Assembly: GCA_030673965.1 (NCBI GenBank)
Contig: JAUTCN010000002.1
Span: 124,001-188,000, forward strand
Source of the DNA: Fusobacterium sp. JB019
Lineage (GTDB): Bacteria; Fusobacteriota; Fusobacteriia; Fusobacteriales; Fusobacteriaceae
DNA length: 64,000 bases
Reading direction: 5' to 3'
This document shows positions 43,800 through 53,734 of the stretch, one piece after another (position 1 is the stretch's first letter; each line of letters starts with the position of its first letter). Under the pieces are notes generated by a model that saw only the letters and a program-made list of their open reading frames with translations, was not told the origin of the DNA and did not search any database. The translations under genes were made by a program, and so were the position numbers.

Positions 43800-46601
43800 A
43801 TGCCAAATGTAGATAAAATAAAAAATCTCATATTGCTTTTTTTAAAAGAATGTACATCAGTGGAAAACTTAAATAATTTAAAAGAATTTTTATCAGAAAA
43901 TATTATTTATGTTGGAAGCAAGGAAAATGAAATATATTCTGGAAGGAAAAATATAATTGAGAATTTAGAAAAAAAGATTAATGAATTTACAAAAGAGTTT
44001 AAAATTCAATATAAAGAGCCAGTTTTAAATGTTATTAACGAAAATATAAGTATTATTTATATGGAAATTTTAGTGGAAAGCTTAGAAGGAAACACTAAAA
44101 AGTTAAATGTTATTTTTACAGTTACTAAGGAGAATAGTGACTATAAAATATCTATGATTCATAATTCTAAAGTAGAAAATAATAAAGTTGATTATGTGAA
44201 GAAATTAAAAGAGGAAATTGCCATTACAAAATCTTCTATGGATATAGCTATTAATCAAAGTGGAGTTTATTATTATGAATATGATAAGGATAATAATAGA
44301 GTTAGTGTAAATGAAGGAATACAAAAGTTACTTGGAGTAAGTTCTTCTATAGAAAACTATCCTGAAATAATTTTTAAAAGTGGTTTAGTTTTAAAGGAAG
44401 ATATAGATGTATATAGAGAAAATTTAAAAGACATCAAAGAAGGTAAAAAGAAACAAGTTTCCTTTGATGTTAGATTTAAAATGCCCGATGGAGGAATTTG
44501 TTGGTTTAGAAAATATTTTATTTCCATTTATGATTCTCAAGGTAAAGTGGGCAAAATAATTGGTGTAATGTCAAATATAAATCAATTAAAAACTATAGAA
44601 AAAAATATTTCTCTAGAACAAAATAAAAAGTTTAATTCTGAAAAAGCATTAAAATTTTATTATAAGATTAATTTAACTAAAGGACTTGTTTTAGAGCAAA
44701 AGGAAAAAGAAGCAAATGAAGATATAATCATAAAAAAATGTAGAATAAAATATGAAAACTTTTTAGAAGATAAGTTAGAAAATATAATTGATAAGGAAAG
44801 TAAGGAATATTTTAACAAGGAATTAAATATAAAATCTTTTGTTACAGCTTATCGTGAAAATAAAGAAATAGAGTTTGAATATAGAAGGAAAATAGGAGAA
44901 GAAATTTTTTGGGTAAAGCTAAGAATAGTGTTCTTATTAGAACCTCAAAGCAATGATGTGTTAGCTTTTGCATATATATATGATATTTCTAGGGAAAAAG
45001 CAAGTTTACTAATGCTTGATGCAATTATGATGAATCAAAATGAGTATATTTTAAGAAAAGAATTATTATCAGATAAGTGCTATATATATGCTAGTGAAAA
45101 TAATTTTATGAAATTTCCTAAGGGACTAAGTAATTATAGTGTGGAAGAATATAATGAAAAATTAGATAACTATACAAGTAATTTAAAAGTATTAAAAAAT
45201 CAAGATTATTTAAAAATTATAACTGAATATGAAAATATAGAGAAAAACAAATTATATGTTAATTTATGTGAGTTTATAGATAATAATAATAAAAAAACTT
45301 ATAAAAGGGTAATATATTTCTTAGACAATTATTATTCTGTGTATATGTTAGTTTTAGATGTTAGTGATGTTATTTTTAATGAAAGAAAAACAAAACAAGA
45401 ATTAGAAGAAGCATTAAAAAAAGCAGAAGACATTGCAATTAGTGCAGAAAGATCTAAGATAGAAGCAGATAAGGCAAATACAATAAAAACAGATTTTTTA
45501 GCTAGAATGAGTCATGATATGAGAACTCCAATGTCAGCTATAATAGGCCTTACTAATTTTGGATTAGAAGAGAGTATGGATATAAAAGATAGAAAATATT
45601 TTGAAGAAATAAAAAATAGTTCAGAGTATCTACTTCAATTAATTAATGATATTTTAGATATGCAAACTTTAGAAAGGGGTAAAATTATATTAAAGCCTCA
45701 AGTTTTTCAGGTGAAAAATTTTATTAAAAAAATAGAAACCATAATAAAACCTAAGGCAGATAAAAAAGGTATTATTTTAAAGATTAAAGAATATTCTAAT
45801 ATAAAAAATGAATATTTAAATTTAGATGAAAAAAGATTAGCTCAGATTTTAATTAATATATTAAATAATGCTGTAAAATATACTAAAGCAGGGAAGGAAG
45901 TTGTTTGGGAATTATCTTTAAATAAAATAGATGAAAACAAAATTGAATTAATAAATGAAATAAAAGATCAAGGTGTTGGAATAAGTGAGAAGTTTCAAAA
46001 ACATCTTTATGAACCTTTTTCAAAAGAATATAATGAGTTAAGTAAGAACGAAGGTGGGACAGGTTTAGGTCTTGCTATAACTAAGAATTTAGTTGATAAT
46101 ATGGATGGAAAAATTTATTGTAATTCAGTTCTTGGTGAGGGAACAACGTTTAAAATAGAGATTCCTTATGTTTATAAAAAAGGAAACAATGTAGAGTGTG
46201 AGGAAAATCCTTTAAGTAATAAAGAAATTATTACAGATTTTAATGGGAAAAAAGTTTTATTATGTGAAGATGTAGATATTAATGCGAGAATAGTAAATAA
46301 AATTTTAAATTCTAAAGGATTTATAGTTAATCATTTTACTAATGGATTGTTAGGCTTGGAAGAACTTAAGAAAAATAATTATGATATTATTTTAATGGAT
46401 ATAAGAATGCCTGTTATGGATGGAATAACAGCTGTAAAAGAAATAAGAAAATTTAATAAAGATATACCGATAATAGCTTTATCAGCAAATGCTTATATTG
46501 AAGATATAGAAAAGAGCTTAGCAGCAGGAATGAATGCTCATTTGTCAAAGCCAATAGATAAAGCTGAATTATTTAATGTTATAGGAAAATTAATAAAATA
46601 A
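43800..46601 (+). CDS. Cytoplasmic hybrid sensor histidine kinase
   Basis: 933 aa with no signal or clear membrane helix. The N-terminal 130 residues resemble a SnoaL/NTF2-like domain. A PAS/PAC region follows (about 145-265), then a second PAS-like part (about 285-400) and a helical linker. HisKA has the His in FLARMSHDMRTP (about 575). HATPase_c follows (GGTGLGLAI near 760). The C-terminal receiver domain has phospho-Asp in LMDIRMPVMDG. No output domain and no response-regulator gene nearby. A second hybrid kinase follows after 21 bp with a closely similar C-terminus. Confidence 0.9.
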   Translation: MPNVDKIKNLILLFLKECTSVENLNNLKEFLSENIIYVGSKENEIYSGRKNIIENLEKKINEFTKEFKIQYKEPVLNVINENISIIYMEILVESLEGNTKKLNVIFTVTKENSDYKISMIHNSKVENNKVDYVKKLKEEIAITKSSMDIAINQSGVYYYEYDKDNNRVSVNEGIQKLLGVSSSIENYPEIIFKSGLVLKEDIDVYRENLKDIKEGKKKQVSFDVRFKMPDGGICWFRKYFISIYDSQGKVGKIIGVMSNINQLKTIEKNISLEQNKKFNSEKALKFYYKINLTKGLVLEQKEKEANEDIIIKKCRIKYENFLEDKLENIIDKESKEYFNKELNIKSFVTAYRENKEIEFEYRRKIGEEIFWVKLRIVFLLEPQSNDVLAFAYIYDISREKASLLMLDAIMMNQNEYILRKELLSDKCYIYASENNFMKFPKGLSNYSVEEYNEKLDNYTSNLKVLKNQDYLKIITEYENIEKNKLYVNLCEFIDNNNKKTYKRVIYFLDNYYSVYMLVLDVSDVIFNERKTKQELEEALKKAEDIAISAERSKIEADKANTIKTDFLARMSHDMRTPMSAIIGLTNFGLEESMDIKDRKYFEEIKNSSEYLLQLINDILDMQTLERGKIILKPQVFQVKNFIKKIETIIKPKADKKGIILKIKEYSNIKNEYLNLDEKRLAQILINILNNAVKYTKAGKEVVWELSLNKIDENKIELINEIKDQGVGISEKFQKHLYEPFSKEYNELSKNEGGTGLGLAITKNLVDNMDGKIYCNSVLGEGTTFKIEIPYVYKKGNNVECEENPLSNKEIITDFNGKKVLLCEDVDINARIVNKILNSKGFIVNHFTNGLLGLEELKKNNYDIILMDIRMPVMDGITAVKEIRKFNKDIPIIALSANAYIEDIEKSLAAGMNAHLSKPIDKAELFNVIGKLIK

Positions 46602-46622
46602 ACTAATGGGAAGAGGTATACT

Positions 46623-49600
46623 ATGGGGATAATAAATAGTTTTGCAAGAAGTATAAAAAATATATTTACAAGATTGCTATTTATAATAATAATTTTTTCA
46701 AGCATAACTTTAAAAAGTCTTGCTAATAATTATTATCAAGATTATCAGGAAATTATTTATAATAATAATAATGGATTACCTGTTTCAGCTGCAAATGCAA
46801 TAACTCAAACTAAAGATGGATTTATTTGGATAGGAGTTTACGGGGGATTACTTAGATATGATGGAAAAAAGTTTATAAAGATAGGTCATAAAAATGGAAT
46901 AAATAATGTTAAAGATTTATTAGTTGATTCTAGTGGGAAATTATGGGTTTGTACAAGTGATAATGGAGTAATTCTTTATGATAAAGGAGAAACTAAGGTT
47001 ATAAATTCCTACAGAGGCTTGAAATCTAATTCAGTTAGAACTGCTATTGAAGATGAAGATGGTCATATTATAGTGGGTACAACTTCAGGAGTTGCTAGTA
47101 TAGATATTAAAACAATGGAAATTCATAATATACTTGGAAATGATGAAAATTCTAAATATATAGAAAAAATGGATATGTTAAAAGATGGAAGAATAATTTG
47201 TGTGTCTAATGATGGGAAGGTTTTTTTATTAGAAAATCATAAATTATATAAAATAATAAAAAAGAGTTCAAAGAGCAATTTAAAGATTATTTCAGTTTAT
47301 ATTGATAATGAAAGTGATAATATTTATTTTGGTACAGACAGTAATATTATACTTAAAGGACAATTTAATGATAAAAGTTTAAAATTGGAAAAAATAAATT
47401 GTGGAAAATTAAGTTATATAAATGGAATAGAAAAGGATAAAGCAGGAAATTTATTAATCGCTTCAGATACAGGAATAGGATATTTAGATAAAGATTTAAA
47501 TTTACAAGTTTTTTCTGATTTAGAAATGAATAATTCAATAGATAAAATTTTTATAGATTCTGAGGAAAATCTTTGGTTTATTTCTTCAAGACAAGGGGTT
47601 ATGAAATATACTAAAAGTATATTTCTAGATATGAGTAAAAACTTAGGATTAAAAAATGAGGTGGTAAACAGTATATTACCATATAAAAATAGATTTTATA
47701 TAGCTTCTGATAGGGGTCTTACAATAGTTGATAATAAAAGTAATTTGGTAGAGAATGAACTTGCTAAATTTTTAAAGGGAGAAAGGGTTCGTTGTTTATT
47801 AGAGGATAGAGAAGGGAATTTGTTGATTGGAACTTATACTGGAGATAAAGGAATAGTAAAGTATAATAATAATGGTGAAATAAAAATAATAAATGAGAAA
47901 CAAGGTTTAAGTTCATCAAAAATAAGATCAATGATAAATTTAAAGGATGGAAACATTGCAGTAGCTACAAATAATGGTTTAAACATTCTAAAAAATGATA
48001 AGATTATTAAAAAAATTGGAATAAGAGATGGAATGAATAATTCCAAAATTCTAAATTTATGTGAAACACCAGATGGAACATTATTTTTAGGAACAGATGG
48101 TGGTGGGATATCTGTATTTAAAGATGGAAAATTTATAGAAAATATTGATCATGATTTAGGTTTAGATTCAGATATAATATTAAGATTAAAATATGATGAA
48201 AGATATAAGGGAATTTGGATTCTTACAGGAAGTTCCATTAGTTTTTATGATGGTAGTAATTTAAAAAGAATAAAGAATTTTCCTTTTAAAAATAACTATG
48301 ATATATTTTTTTATGGTGGGAAAATATGTATACTAAGTAATGAAGGAATAATTTTTACTACCATTAGAGAGATGCTTTTAGATAATAATATAAAATATAG
48401 ATTTTTAAATTATAAAGAAGAAAGAGCTCCAATGGTAACAGCTAATTCTTTTAGTTATATGGATGAATTAGCAAACTTATATATATGCGGAGTTAGAGGA
48501 GTATTTAAATTAGATGTTGAAAAATTTAATAAAGAATACAAGATACCTAAAATAGCATTAGAAAGTATTATTGTAGACGGGAAAAGGCAGTATTTAAAAA
48601 ATGATAGAATTAAACTTTCAGGAGATGTTAAAACATTAGAGATAGAAGCCTATACTTTAACTTATCAATTATTAAATCCGACAATATCTTATTATTTAGA
48701 AGGCTTTGATGATGAATCTACTGAAATGAATAATTCAGATGCTGAAAAAATTAGATATAGTAATCTTAAGGGCGGAAAATATATATTTCATTATAAGGTG
48801 ATTGATAGAAAAAATAATAGAATTTTAGGACATAAGAAAATATATATAGACAAGGAAATTCGTTTTTTAGAAACTAAATATTTTCCTGTATCTATAGCCT
48901 TTGGAGGAATTCTTTTATTTGGAGCTATCCTTTATTTTATTTTTAAAAGTAAGGCTAAAAGAGAAATACAAAGGCATAAGGAACTTCAGCATAAAGAATT
49001 AGAAGAAGCATTAGAAAAAGCTGAAGTGGCTAACAATTCTAAATCGGAATTTTTATCTCAAATGAGTCATGATATGAGAACTCCTCTAGGTGCAGTTATA
49101 AATTTTGCTGAATTTGGAATAGAAGAAAATGAAGATGGAAATAATAAAAAATATTTTAATCAAATAAAAGAAAGTTCTGTATATTTGTTAGGATTAATGA
49201 ATGATATATTAGATGCTCAAAGAATAGAAAATGGGAAAGTAGATTTAATAGAAACTACCATTGATACAAAAGAATTTATTCAAACAGTAATGAATATAGT
49301 ATTACCAAAGGCTAGAAAGAAAAACATACATTTTATAGAGCCTAATTTAAATGAAGAAGAAAATATTTATAAAAAATATGATGTTCAGCATTATAAACAA
49401 ATATTAGTTAATGTTATAGGAAATGCAATAAAATATACTCATCCTAAAGGGATAGTTAAATGGGAATTAGAATTTTTAGAAGATGAAGAGGGAAGACCGT
49501 TTACAAGAAGTATAATAACTGATAACGGAGTTGGAATTAGTAAAGAATACCAAAAACATATATTTGAAAAGTTTACTAGAGAAAAAAATATTCTTTCTAA

Positions 49601-50162
49601 AAAAGAAGGAGGAACAGGATTAGGTTTAGCAATTACAAAAAAATTAATAGATTTATTACATGGGGATATTATAGTTGAAAGTGAACTTGGCAAGGGATCT
49701 AAATTTACTATAGATTTACCAGTACATAAAATATCTAAAAAAGAATTTGAAAATTTAAGAAAAGAAGAAATTATAAAATCCTTAGATGAATTTAAAGGGA
49801 AAAAGGTACTTTTATGTGAAGATAACGATATCAATGCAAAGATAGTTGAAAAAATATTATCCAGTGTAGGAATAAAAATAACAAGAGTAAATAATGGATT
49901 TTTAGGAATTACTCAAGTAAAAAATGAAAAATATGACGCAGTATTAATGGACATAAAAATGCCTGTTATGGACGGGTTAAAGGCAACTAAAAAAATAAGA
50001 GAATTTAATAAAGATATACCTATAATAGCTTTATCAGCAAATGCTTATGCAGAAGATATAAAAAAATCTTTAAATGCAGGAATGAACGCACATTTATCTA
50101 AACCTATTGATAAAAATAAAATGTTTAAAACTTTACTAGAAGTTATGATTGATTTCAATTAA
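46623..50162 (+). CDS. Membrane hybrid two-component kinase with periplasmic beta-propeller
   Basis: 1179 aa. Signal/anchor helix (about 12-35), then about 12 Reg_prop beta-propeller repeats (e.g. TQTKDGFIWIGVYGGLLRYD, DSSGKLWVCTSDNG). A Y_Y_Y domain lies at about 690-780 and a transmembrane helix at about 795. HisKA (FLSQMSHDMRTP), HATPase_c (GGTGLGLAITKK) and a receiver (LMDIKMPVMDG) follow. Unlike Bacteroides hybrid systems it lacks an AraC-type DNA-binding domain. It should sense a periplasmic ligand. The receiver is nearly the same as in the preceding kinase, so they may share a target. Confidence 0.92.
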   Translation: MGIINSFARSIKNIFTRLLFIIIIFSSITLKSLANNYYQDYQEIIYNNNNGLPVSAANAITQTKDGFIWIGVYGGLLRYDGKKFIKIGHKNGINNVKDLLVDSSGKLWVCTSDNGVILYDKGETKVINSYRGLKSNSVRTAIEDEDGHIIVGTTSGVASIDIKTMEIHNILGNDENSKYIEKMDMLKDGRIICVSNDGKVFLLENHKLYKIIKKSSKSNLKIISVYIDNESDNIYFGTDSNIILKGQFNDKSLKLEKINCGKLSYINGIEKDKAGNLLIASDTGIGYLDKDLNLQVFSDLEMNNSIDKIFIDSEENLWFISSRQGVMKYTKSIFLDMSKNLGLKNEVVNSILPYKNRFYIASDRGLTIVDNKSNLVENELAKFLKGERVRCLLEDREGNLLIGTYTGDKGIVKYNNNGEIKIINEKQGLSSSKIRSMINLKDGNIAVATNNGLNILKNDKIIKKIGIRDGMNNSKILNLCETPDGTLFLGTDGGGISVFKDGKFIENIDHDLGLDSDIILRLKYDERYKGIWILTGSSISFYDGSNLKRIKNFPFKNNYDIFFYGGKICILSNEGIIFTTIREMLLDNNIKYRFLNYKEERAPMVTANSFSYMDELANLYICGVRGVFKLDVEKFNKEYKIPKIALESIIVDGKRQYLKNDRIKLSGDVKTLEIEAYTLTYQLLNPTISYYLEGFDDESTEMNNSDAEKIRYSNLKGGKYIFHYKVIDRKNNRILGHKKIYIDKEIRFLETKYFPVSIAFGGILLFGAILYFIFKSKAKREIQRHKELQHKELEEALEKAEVANNSKSEFLSQMSHDMRTPLGAVINFAEFGIEENEDGNNKKYFNQIKESSVYLLGLMNDILDAQRIENGKVDLIETTIDTKEFIQTVMNIVLPKARKKNIHFIEPNLNEEENIYKKYDVQHYKQILVNVIGNAIKYTHPKGIVKWELEFLEDEEGRPFTRSIITDNGVGISKEYQKHIFEKFTREKNILSKKEGGTGLGLAITKKLIDLLHGDIIVESELGKGSKFTIDLPVHKISKKEFENLRKEEIIKSLDEFKGKKVLLCEDNDINAKIVEKILSSVGIKITRVNNGFLGITQVKNEKYDAVLMDIKMPVMDGLKATKKIREFNKDIPIIALSANAYAEDIKKSLNAGMNAHLSKPIDKNKMFKTLLEVMIDFN

Positions 50163-50191
50163 GATATTTTAAAATTTAAGGGGGAGATGCT

Positions 50192-50281
50192 ATGAGTAGT
50201 GAAACATTAAGTCAAATGTTTTTTGGGGTTTCAATAGGAGCAGTACTAGGAGCATGTTTTGTGTATTTTAAGAATAAATAA
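50192..50281 (+). CDS. Small membrane protein, 29 aa
   Basis: ATG follows AAGGGGGAGATGCT, 29 bp after the hybrid-kinase stop, and a strong terminator follows the ORF. The peptide starts MSSETLSQMFFGVSIGAVLG and ends with a basic tail (YFKNK), forming one transmembrane helix with glycines. It is probably co-transcribed with the kinase genes and could be a small partner of the membrane kinase. Function unknown. Confidence 0.65.
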   Translation: MSSETLSQMFFGVSIGAVLGACFVYFKNK

Positions 50282-50289
50282 TTGAAATA

Positions 50290-50322
50290 AAAAAATCCTT
50301 CGTTTTAACGAAGGATTTTTTA
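50290..50322. terminator. Bidirectional terminator after the kinase operon
   Basis: AAAATCCTTCG-TTTTAA-CGAAGGATTTT with T runs both ways; shared with the desulfoferrodoxin gene. Confidence 0.88.
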
Positions 50323-50325
50323 TTA

Positions 50326-50709
50326 TTATAATTCAGATTTCCATAAACCATGAAGATTACAATTTTCATAAGCTGAGATTACTTTTTCATCTTTAGCTAG
50401 TTTAAAATATGCAATTGGTTCATCTCCAGGATTAAAATAATGGAACTGACCACCATTTGTTGTTTCAAGATATATCCAAACAATATAATGATTATCAAGC
50501 ATTGGATGAAGAGTAGAACCTACAGTTACTTTTACATTTTCTCCATCAACATCAATTAATGGAACATGTTTTTCTCCAGCAGCATCAGCAGTTTGTGGAA
50601 TAAGTTCTTTCATATTTTGTCCACAACAATTAACTGGAACTCCTGAATCATAAAATTTCTTAATAATATTACCACAGTGTTCACATTTAAAAAACTTAGT
50701 TTCTAACAT
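50326..50709 (-). CDS. Desulfoferrodoxin (superoxide reductase, 2Fe type)
   Basis: 127 aa. The N-terminal desulforedoxin domain has all four Cys ligands (C9, C12, C28, C29). The superoxide reductase centre is complete: EKHVP (H48), H68, H74, C117 and H120 (CNLHGLWK). It reduces superoxide to peroxide in the cytoplasm, an oxygen-defence enzyme typical of anaerobes. Good AGGAGGA site; it lies after the TrkA-C protein gene on the minus strand with an 84-bp gap. Confidence 0.96.
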   Translation of the reverse strand: MLETKFFKCEHCGNIIKKFYDSGVPVNCCGQNMKELIPQTADAAGEKHVPLIDVDGENVKVTVGSTLHPMLDNHYIVWIYLETTNGGQFHYFNPGDEPIAYFKLAKDEKVISAYENCNLHGLWKSEL

Positions 50710-50793
50710 AATAATTCCTCCTATCCTTTATAAATTAAACAATAAATTATATACCATCAATCTAATTTTATAACATTTATTGCAACAAATCAA

Positions 50794-51480
50794 CTAAGGA
50801 CAAAGAATTTTTTTTATATCTTTTTTCTTACCCATAACAGTGATGGTAGAATCTTTTTCTAAAATAGTATCAGCTGTAACAGAACAAATTTTATTTTCTC
50901 CTGAAGTTATTGTAAGAACAAGGAGGTTATCTTTATTTTTAATATCAACTTCAGCCAAGGTCTTACCTCGAAGAGGAAGAGGAACTTGATTTAAAAAAAC
51001 TTGAGCAATTATATTGTTACCGAAATTTTCAATAACCATTAAAGAATTAATATTATCCTTTGCAACAAAATAACGATAAAGTTTTTCAGAAAATCTATTA
51101 AAAATAAATCTTATGAAAACAAATTTTCTTAAAAAATAAAATATTATAAACATAATTGAAAGAGTTATAATTTCAACTATTGATAGCTTATCATTTTTGA
51201 AATTATAGGTTACAATTATACTTATAACTCCTGACACAATTGTGGCTGTAAAAGTATATCCAAAAATCATAATGACCTTAGCTATACTTCTTCTTTTTCT
51301 ACTTCTTAATATAAGCTCACTTTCAGAGGTAGTGAAACCAGAATTAGTTAAAAGAGAAATAACTTGGAATCTAGCCTTTTCTTCACTCATTCCAGTTAAT
51401 CTAAACATTACTGTAAATATATCAGCAAGGAAAATATATAGTACAATTAAAAAGAAAAATAATGCAACTATTATATTTAT
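50794..51480 (-). CDS. Membrane protein with TrkA-C domain, probably initiated at AUA
   Basis: The first ATG of the frame (51408) lies within the conserved family sequence (FRLTGMSEEKARFQ, then SGFTTSES) and has no ribosome binding site. The frame is open upstream and encodes the expected first membrane helix (NIIVALFFFLIVLYIF). A perfect AAGGAGGTGATC site (51494-51483) ends so that an in-frame ATA at 51480 is seven bases from GGAGG. No ATG, GTG or TTG is available there in frame. With this start the protein has 228 aa: three transmembrane helices (about 3-20, 66-88, 98-115) and a C-terminal TrkA-C ligand-binding domain (about 155-226). It follows malic enzyme by 22 bp. Confidence 0.7.
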   Translation of the reverse strand: MNIIVALFFFLIVLYIFLADIFTVMFRLTGMSEEKARFQVISLLTNSGFTTSESELILRSRKRRSIAKVIMIFGYTFTATIVSGVISIIVTYNFKNDKLSIVEIITLSIMFIIFYFLRKFVFIRFIFNRFSEKLYRYFVAKDNINSLMVIENFGNNIIAQVFLNQVPLPLRGKTLAEVDIKNKDNLLVLTITSGENKICSVTADTILEKDSTITVMGKKKDIKKILCP

Positions 51481-51502
51481 AAGATCACCTCCTTAATTAT
51501 AA

Positions 51503-52666
51503 TTACTTATGAGTTAAAACAAAATCAGAAACAGATTTTGCAACAACTTTTACAACTCTTTCATCAAAGGCATCTGGAATAATATAGTCAGTTCTTAAAT
51601 CTTTTTCATCAATAACTGCAGCGATTCCCTTAGCAGCAGCAATTTTCATTTCATCAGTTATTTGCTCAGCTCTTGAATCTAAAGCTCCTCTAAATATTCC
51701 AGGGAAGGCAAGAATGTTATTAATTTGGTTAGGATAATCAGAACGTCCAGTACCAACAATTTTAGCTCCTCCAGCCATAGCTTCTTCAGGATAAATTTCA
51801 GGTTCAGGATTTGCCATTGCAAAAACAACTGCATCTTTATTCATTGTTGAAACCATTTCTTTAGTTAATAACTTAGGTGCTGAAACTCCTATAAAAGCAT
51901 CTGCCCCAACAATAGCTTCTTTTAATCCACCTTTTATATTTTTTGGATTTACGAAAGTAACTAAATGTTTTTTAAGATCATTATAAGAATCCACATCATC
52001 TTTAGTTAATACTCCATCAATATCAACAGGAACTATTTCTTTTGCTCCCATTTTATGAAGAAGTTTACAAATTGAAGAACCAGCAGCTCCAGCTCCACTT
52101 ACAACAATCTTTATATCTTCAAATTTCTTTCCTAATAATTTAAAAGAATTTATAAGTGCAGCAGTAACTACAATTGCAGTACCATGTTGATCATCATGGA
52201 AAACAGGTATATTTAATTCTTCTTTTAATCTTGTTTCAATTTCAACACATCTAGGAGCTGAAATATCTTCTAAATTAATTCCTCCAAGGCTTGGAGCAAG
52301 AAGTTTTACAGTTCTTATGATTTCTTCAGGATCTTTAGAATCAAGACAGATTGGGAAAGCATCAATTCCAGCAAATCTTTTGAAAAGAACACATTTTCCT
52401 TCCATAACAGGAAGAGCAGCGTGAGGTCCAATATCTCCAAGTCCAAGCACAGCAGTTCCATCAGTTATAACAGCAACAGTGTTTCCTTTTGTTGTATATT
52501 TATAAACATCCTCTTGATTTTCATTGATTTTTCTACAAGGTTCAGCAACTCCTGGTGTATAGGCTAGAGAAAGGTCTTCTTTAGTGTTAACATCCACCTT
52601 ACAAATCATTTCAATTTTACCTTTTTTCTCTTCATGTAATTTAAGAGCTTTTTCATAAACAGTCAT
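51503..52666 (-). CDS. NAD(P)-dependent malic enzyme
   Basis: 387 aa, the short bacterial form. SLAYTPGVAEPCRKI holds the catalytic Tyr; EGKCVLFKRFAGIDAFP, then NLEDISAPRC and FHDDQHGTA, bind metal and malate. VVSGAGAAGSSICKLL is the nucleotide-binding loop. It decarboxylates malate to pyruvate. Strong AGGGAGG site. It is divergent from the fumarase-aspartase operon, giving a route from aspartate to pyruvate. Confidence 0.95.
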   Translation of the reverse strand: MTVYEKALKLHEEKKGKIEMICKVDVNTKEDLSLAYTPGVAEPCRKINENQEDVYKYTTKGNTVAVITDGTAVLGLGDIGPHAALPVMEGKCVLFKRFAGIDAFPICLDSKDPEEIIRTVKLLAPSLGGINLEDISAPRCVEIETRLKEELNIPVFHDDQHGTAIVVTAALINSFKLLGKKFEDIKIVVSGAGAAGSSICKLLHKMGAKEIVPVDIDGVLTKDDVDSYNDLKKHLVTFVNPKNIKGGLKEAIVGADAFIGVSAPKLLTKEMVSTMNKDAVVFAMANPEPEIYPEEAMAGGAKIVGTGRSDYPNQINNILAFPGIFRGALDSRAEQITDEMKIAAAKGIAAVIDEKDLRTDYIIPDAFDERVVKVVAKSVSDFVLTHK

Positions 52667-52861
52667 TTAAAATCCTCCCTTATTCGTTTAAGTTATTATA
52701 TTATCTCATCAATTTATTATATCATAAGAATAAAAAAAAGATAGTTATATCTATGTATATTTAAGAATATTGAAATATATTCATTTATACCTTTAGGTTT
52801 CAAATTAAATATGTTAGAATCTAGATGTAAAAAAGATAAAAAAGTTTAAAGAGGGGATTAT

Positions 52862-53704
52862 ATGAGAGAGATAAAGTTAGATCTTGTGACACAAGAAGTT
52901 GAAAAATTATGTATTGAATCTAATTATTTCATTTGCCAAGATGTATTTGAAAAATTAGAGGAAGCTTATGAAAAAGAAGAATCTAAAGTAGCTAAAAATA
53001 TATTAGGGCAAATTTTAGAAAATGACAGAATAGCAGCTAGAGAACAAGTGCCAATTTGTCAAGATACTGGACTTGCAGTAATTTTTCTTGAAATAGGAAC
53101 TGAGGTTAAATTAAATGGAGATATTTATGAAGCTATTAATGAAGGAGTTAGAAGAGGATACGAAAAAGGATATTTAAGAAAATCTTCTGTAAGACATCCT
53201 TTAGATAGAGTAAATACAAAGGATAATACTCCTGCAATAATTCATACAAAATTAGTGGCAGGATCAGATAAAATTAAAATAGTAATGGCTCCTAAAGGTG
53301 GAGGTGCTGAGAATATGAGTACTGTAAAAATGTTAAAACCAGCTGATGGGATAGAAGGAGTTAAAAAATTTGTAGTTGATTTTGTTAAAAATGCAAGTGG
53401 AAATCCTTGTCCACCAATATTTGTTGGAATAGGACTTGGTGGAACTTTTGAAAAATCAGCACTACTTGCAAAACAAGCTTTACTTAGAGATGTTAATGAT
53501 GAAAGTGAAGATCCAATTAATGCAAAATTAGAAAAGGATTTATTAGAGCTTATTAATAAAACAGGTGTTGGACCAATGGGACTTGGTGGAATGACTACAG
53601 CTATAGCAGTTAAAGTTGAAAGTTTTCCATGTCATATAGCTTCATTACCATTAGCTATAAATATTAATTGTCATGCTTCTAGACATAAATCAATTGTTTT
53701 ATAG
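52862..53704 (+). CDS. Class I fumarate hydratase, alpha subunit
   Basis: 280 aa. Cluster cysteines lie in VPICQDTGLAVIF, NPCPPIFVGIGLGG and INCHASRHKS. This is the N-terminal half of the class I (4Fe-4S, oxygen-sensitive) fumarase/tartrate dehydratase family, here as a two-subunit enzyme. Fumarase is favoured over tartrate dehydratase by the malic enzyme and aspartase next door. Start follows AGAGGGGAT. The beta-subunit gene starts 30 bp after the stop. Confidence 0.93.
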   Translation: MREIKLDLVTQEVEKLCIESNYFICQDVFEKLEEAYEKEESKVAKNILGQILENDRIAAREQVPICQDTGLAVIFLEIGTEVKLNGDIYEAINEGVRRGYEKGYLRKSSVRHPLDRVNTKDNTPAIIHTKLVAGSDKIKIVMAPKGGGAENMSTVKMLKPADGIEGVKKFVVDFVKNASGNPCPPIFVGIGLGGTFEKSALLAKQALLRDVNDESEDPINAKLEKDLLELINKTGVGPMGLGGMTTAIAVKVESFPCHIASLPLAININCHASRHKSIVL

Positions 53705-53734
53705 AAAAATTAATAAGTTTTAAGGAGGATTATT

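Noticed and set aside
49439-49834. 131-aa minus-strand ORF inside the hybrid kinase
   Set aside because: Shadow of the conserved HATPase and receiver coding sequence.
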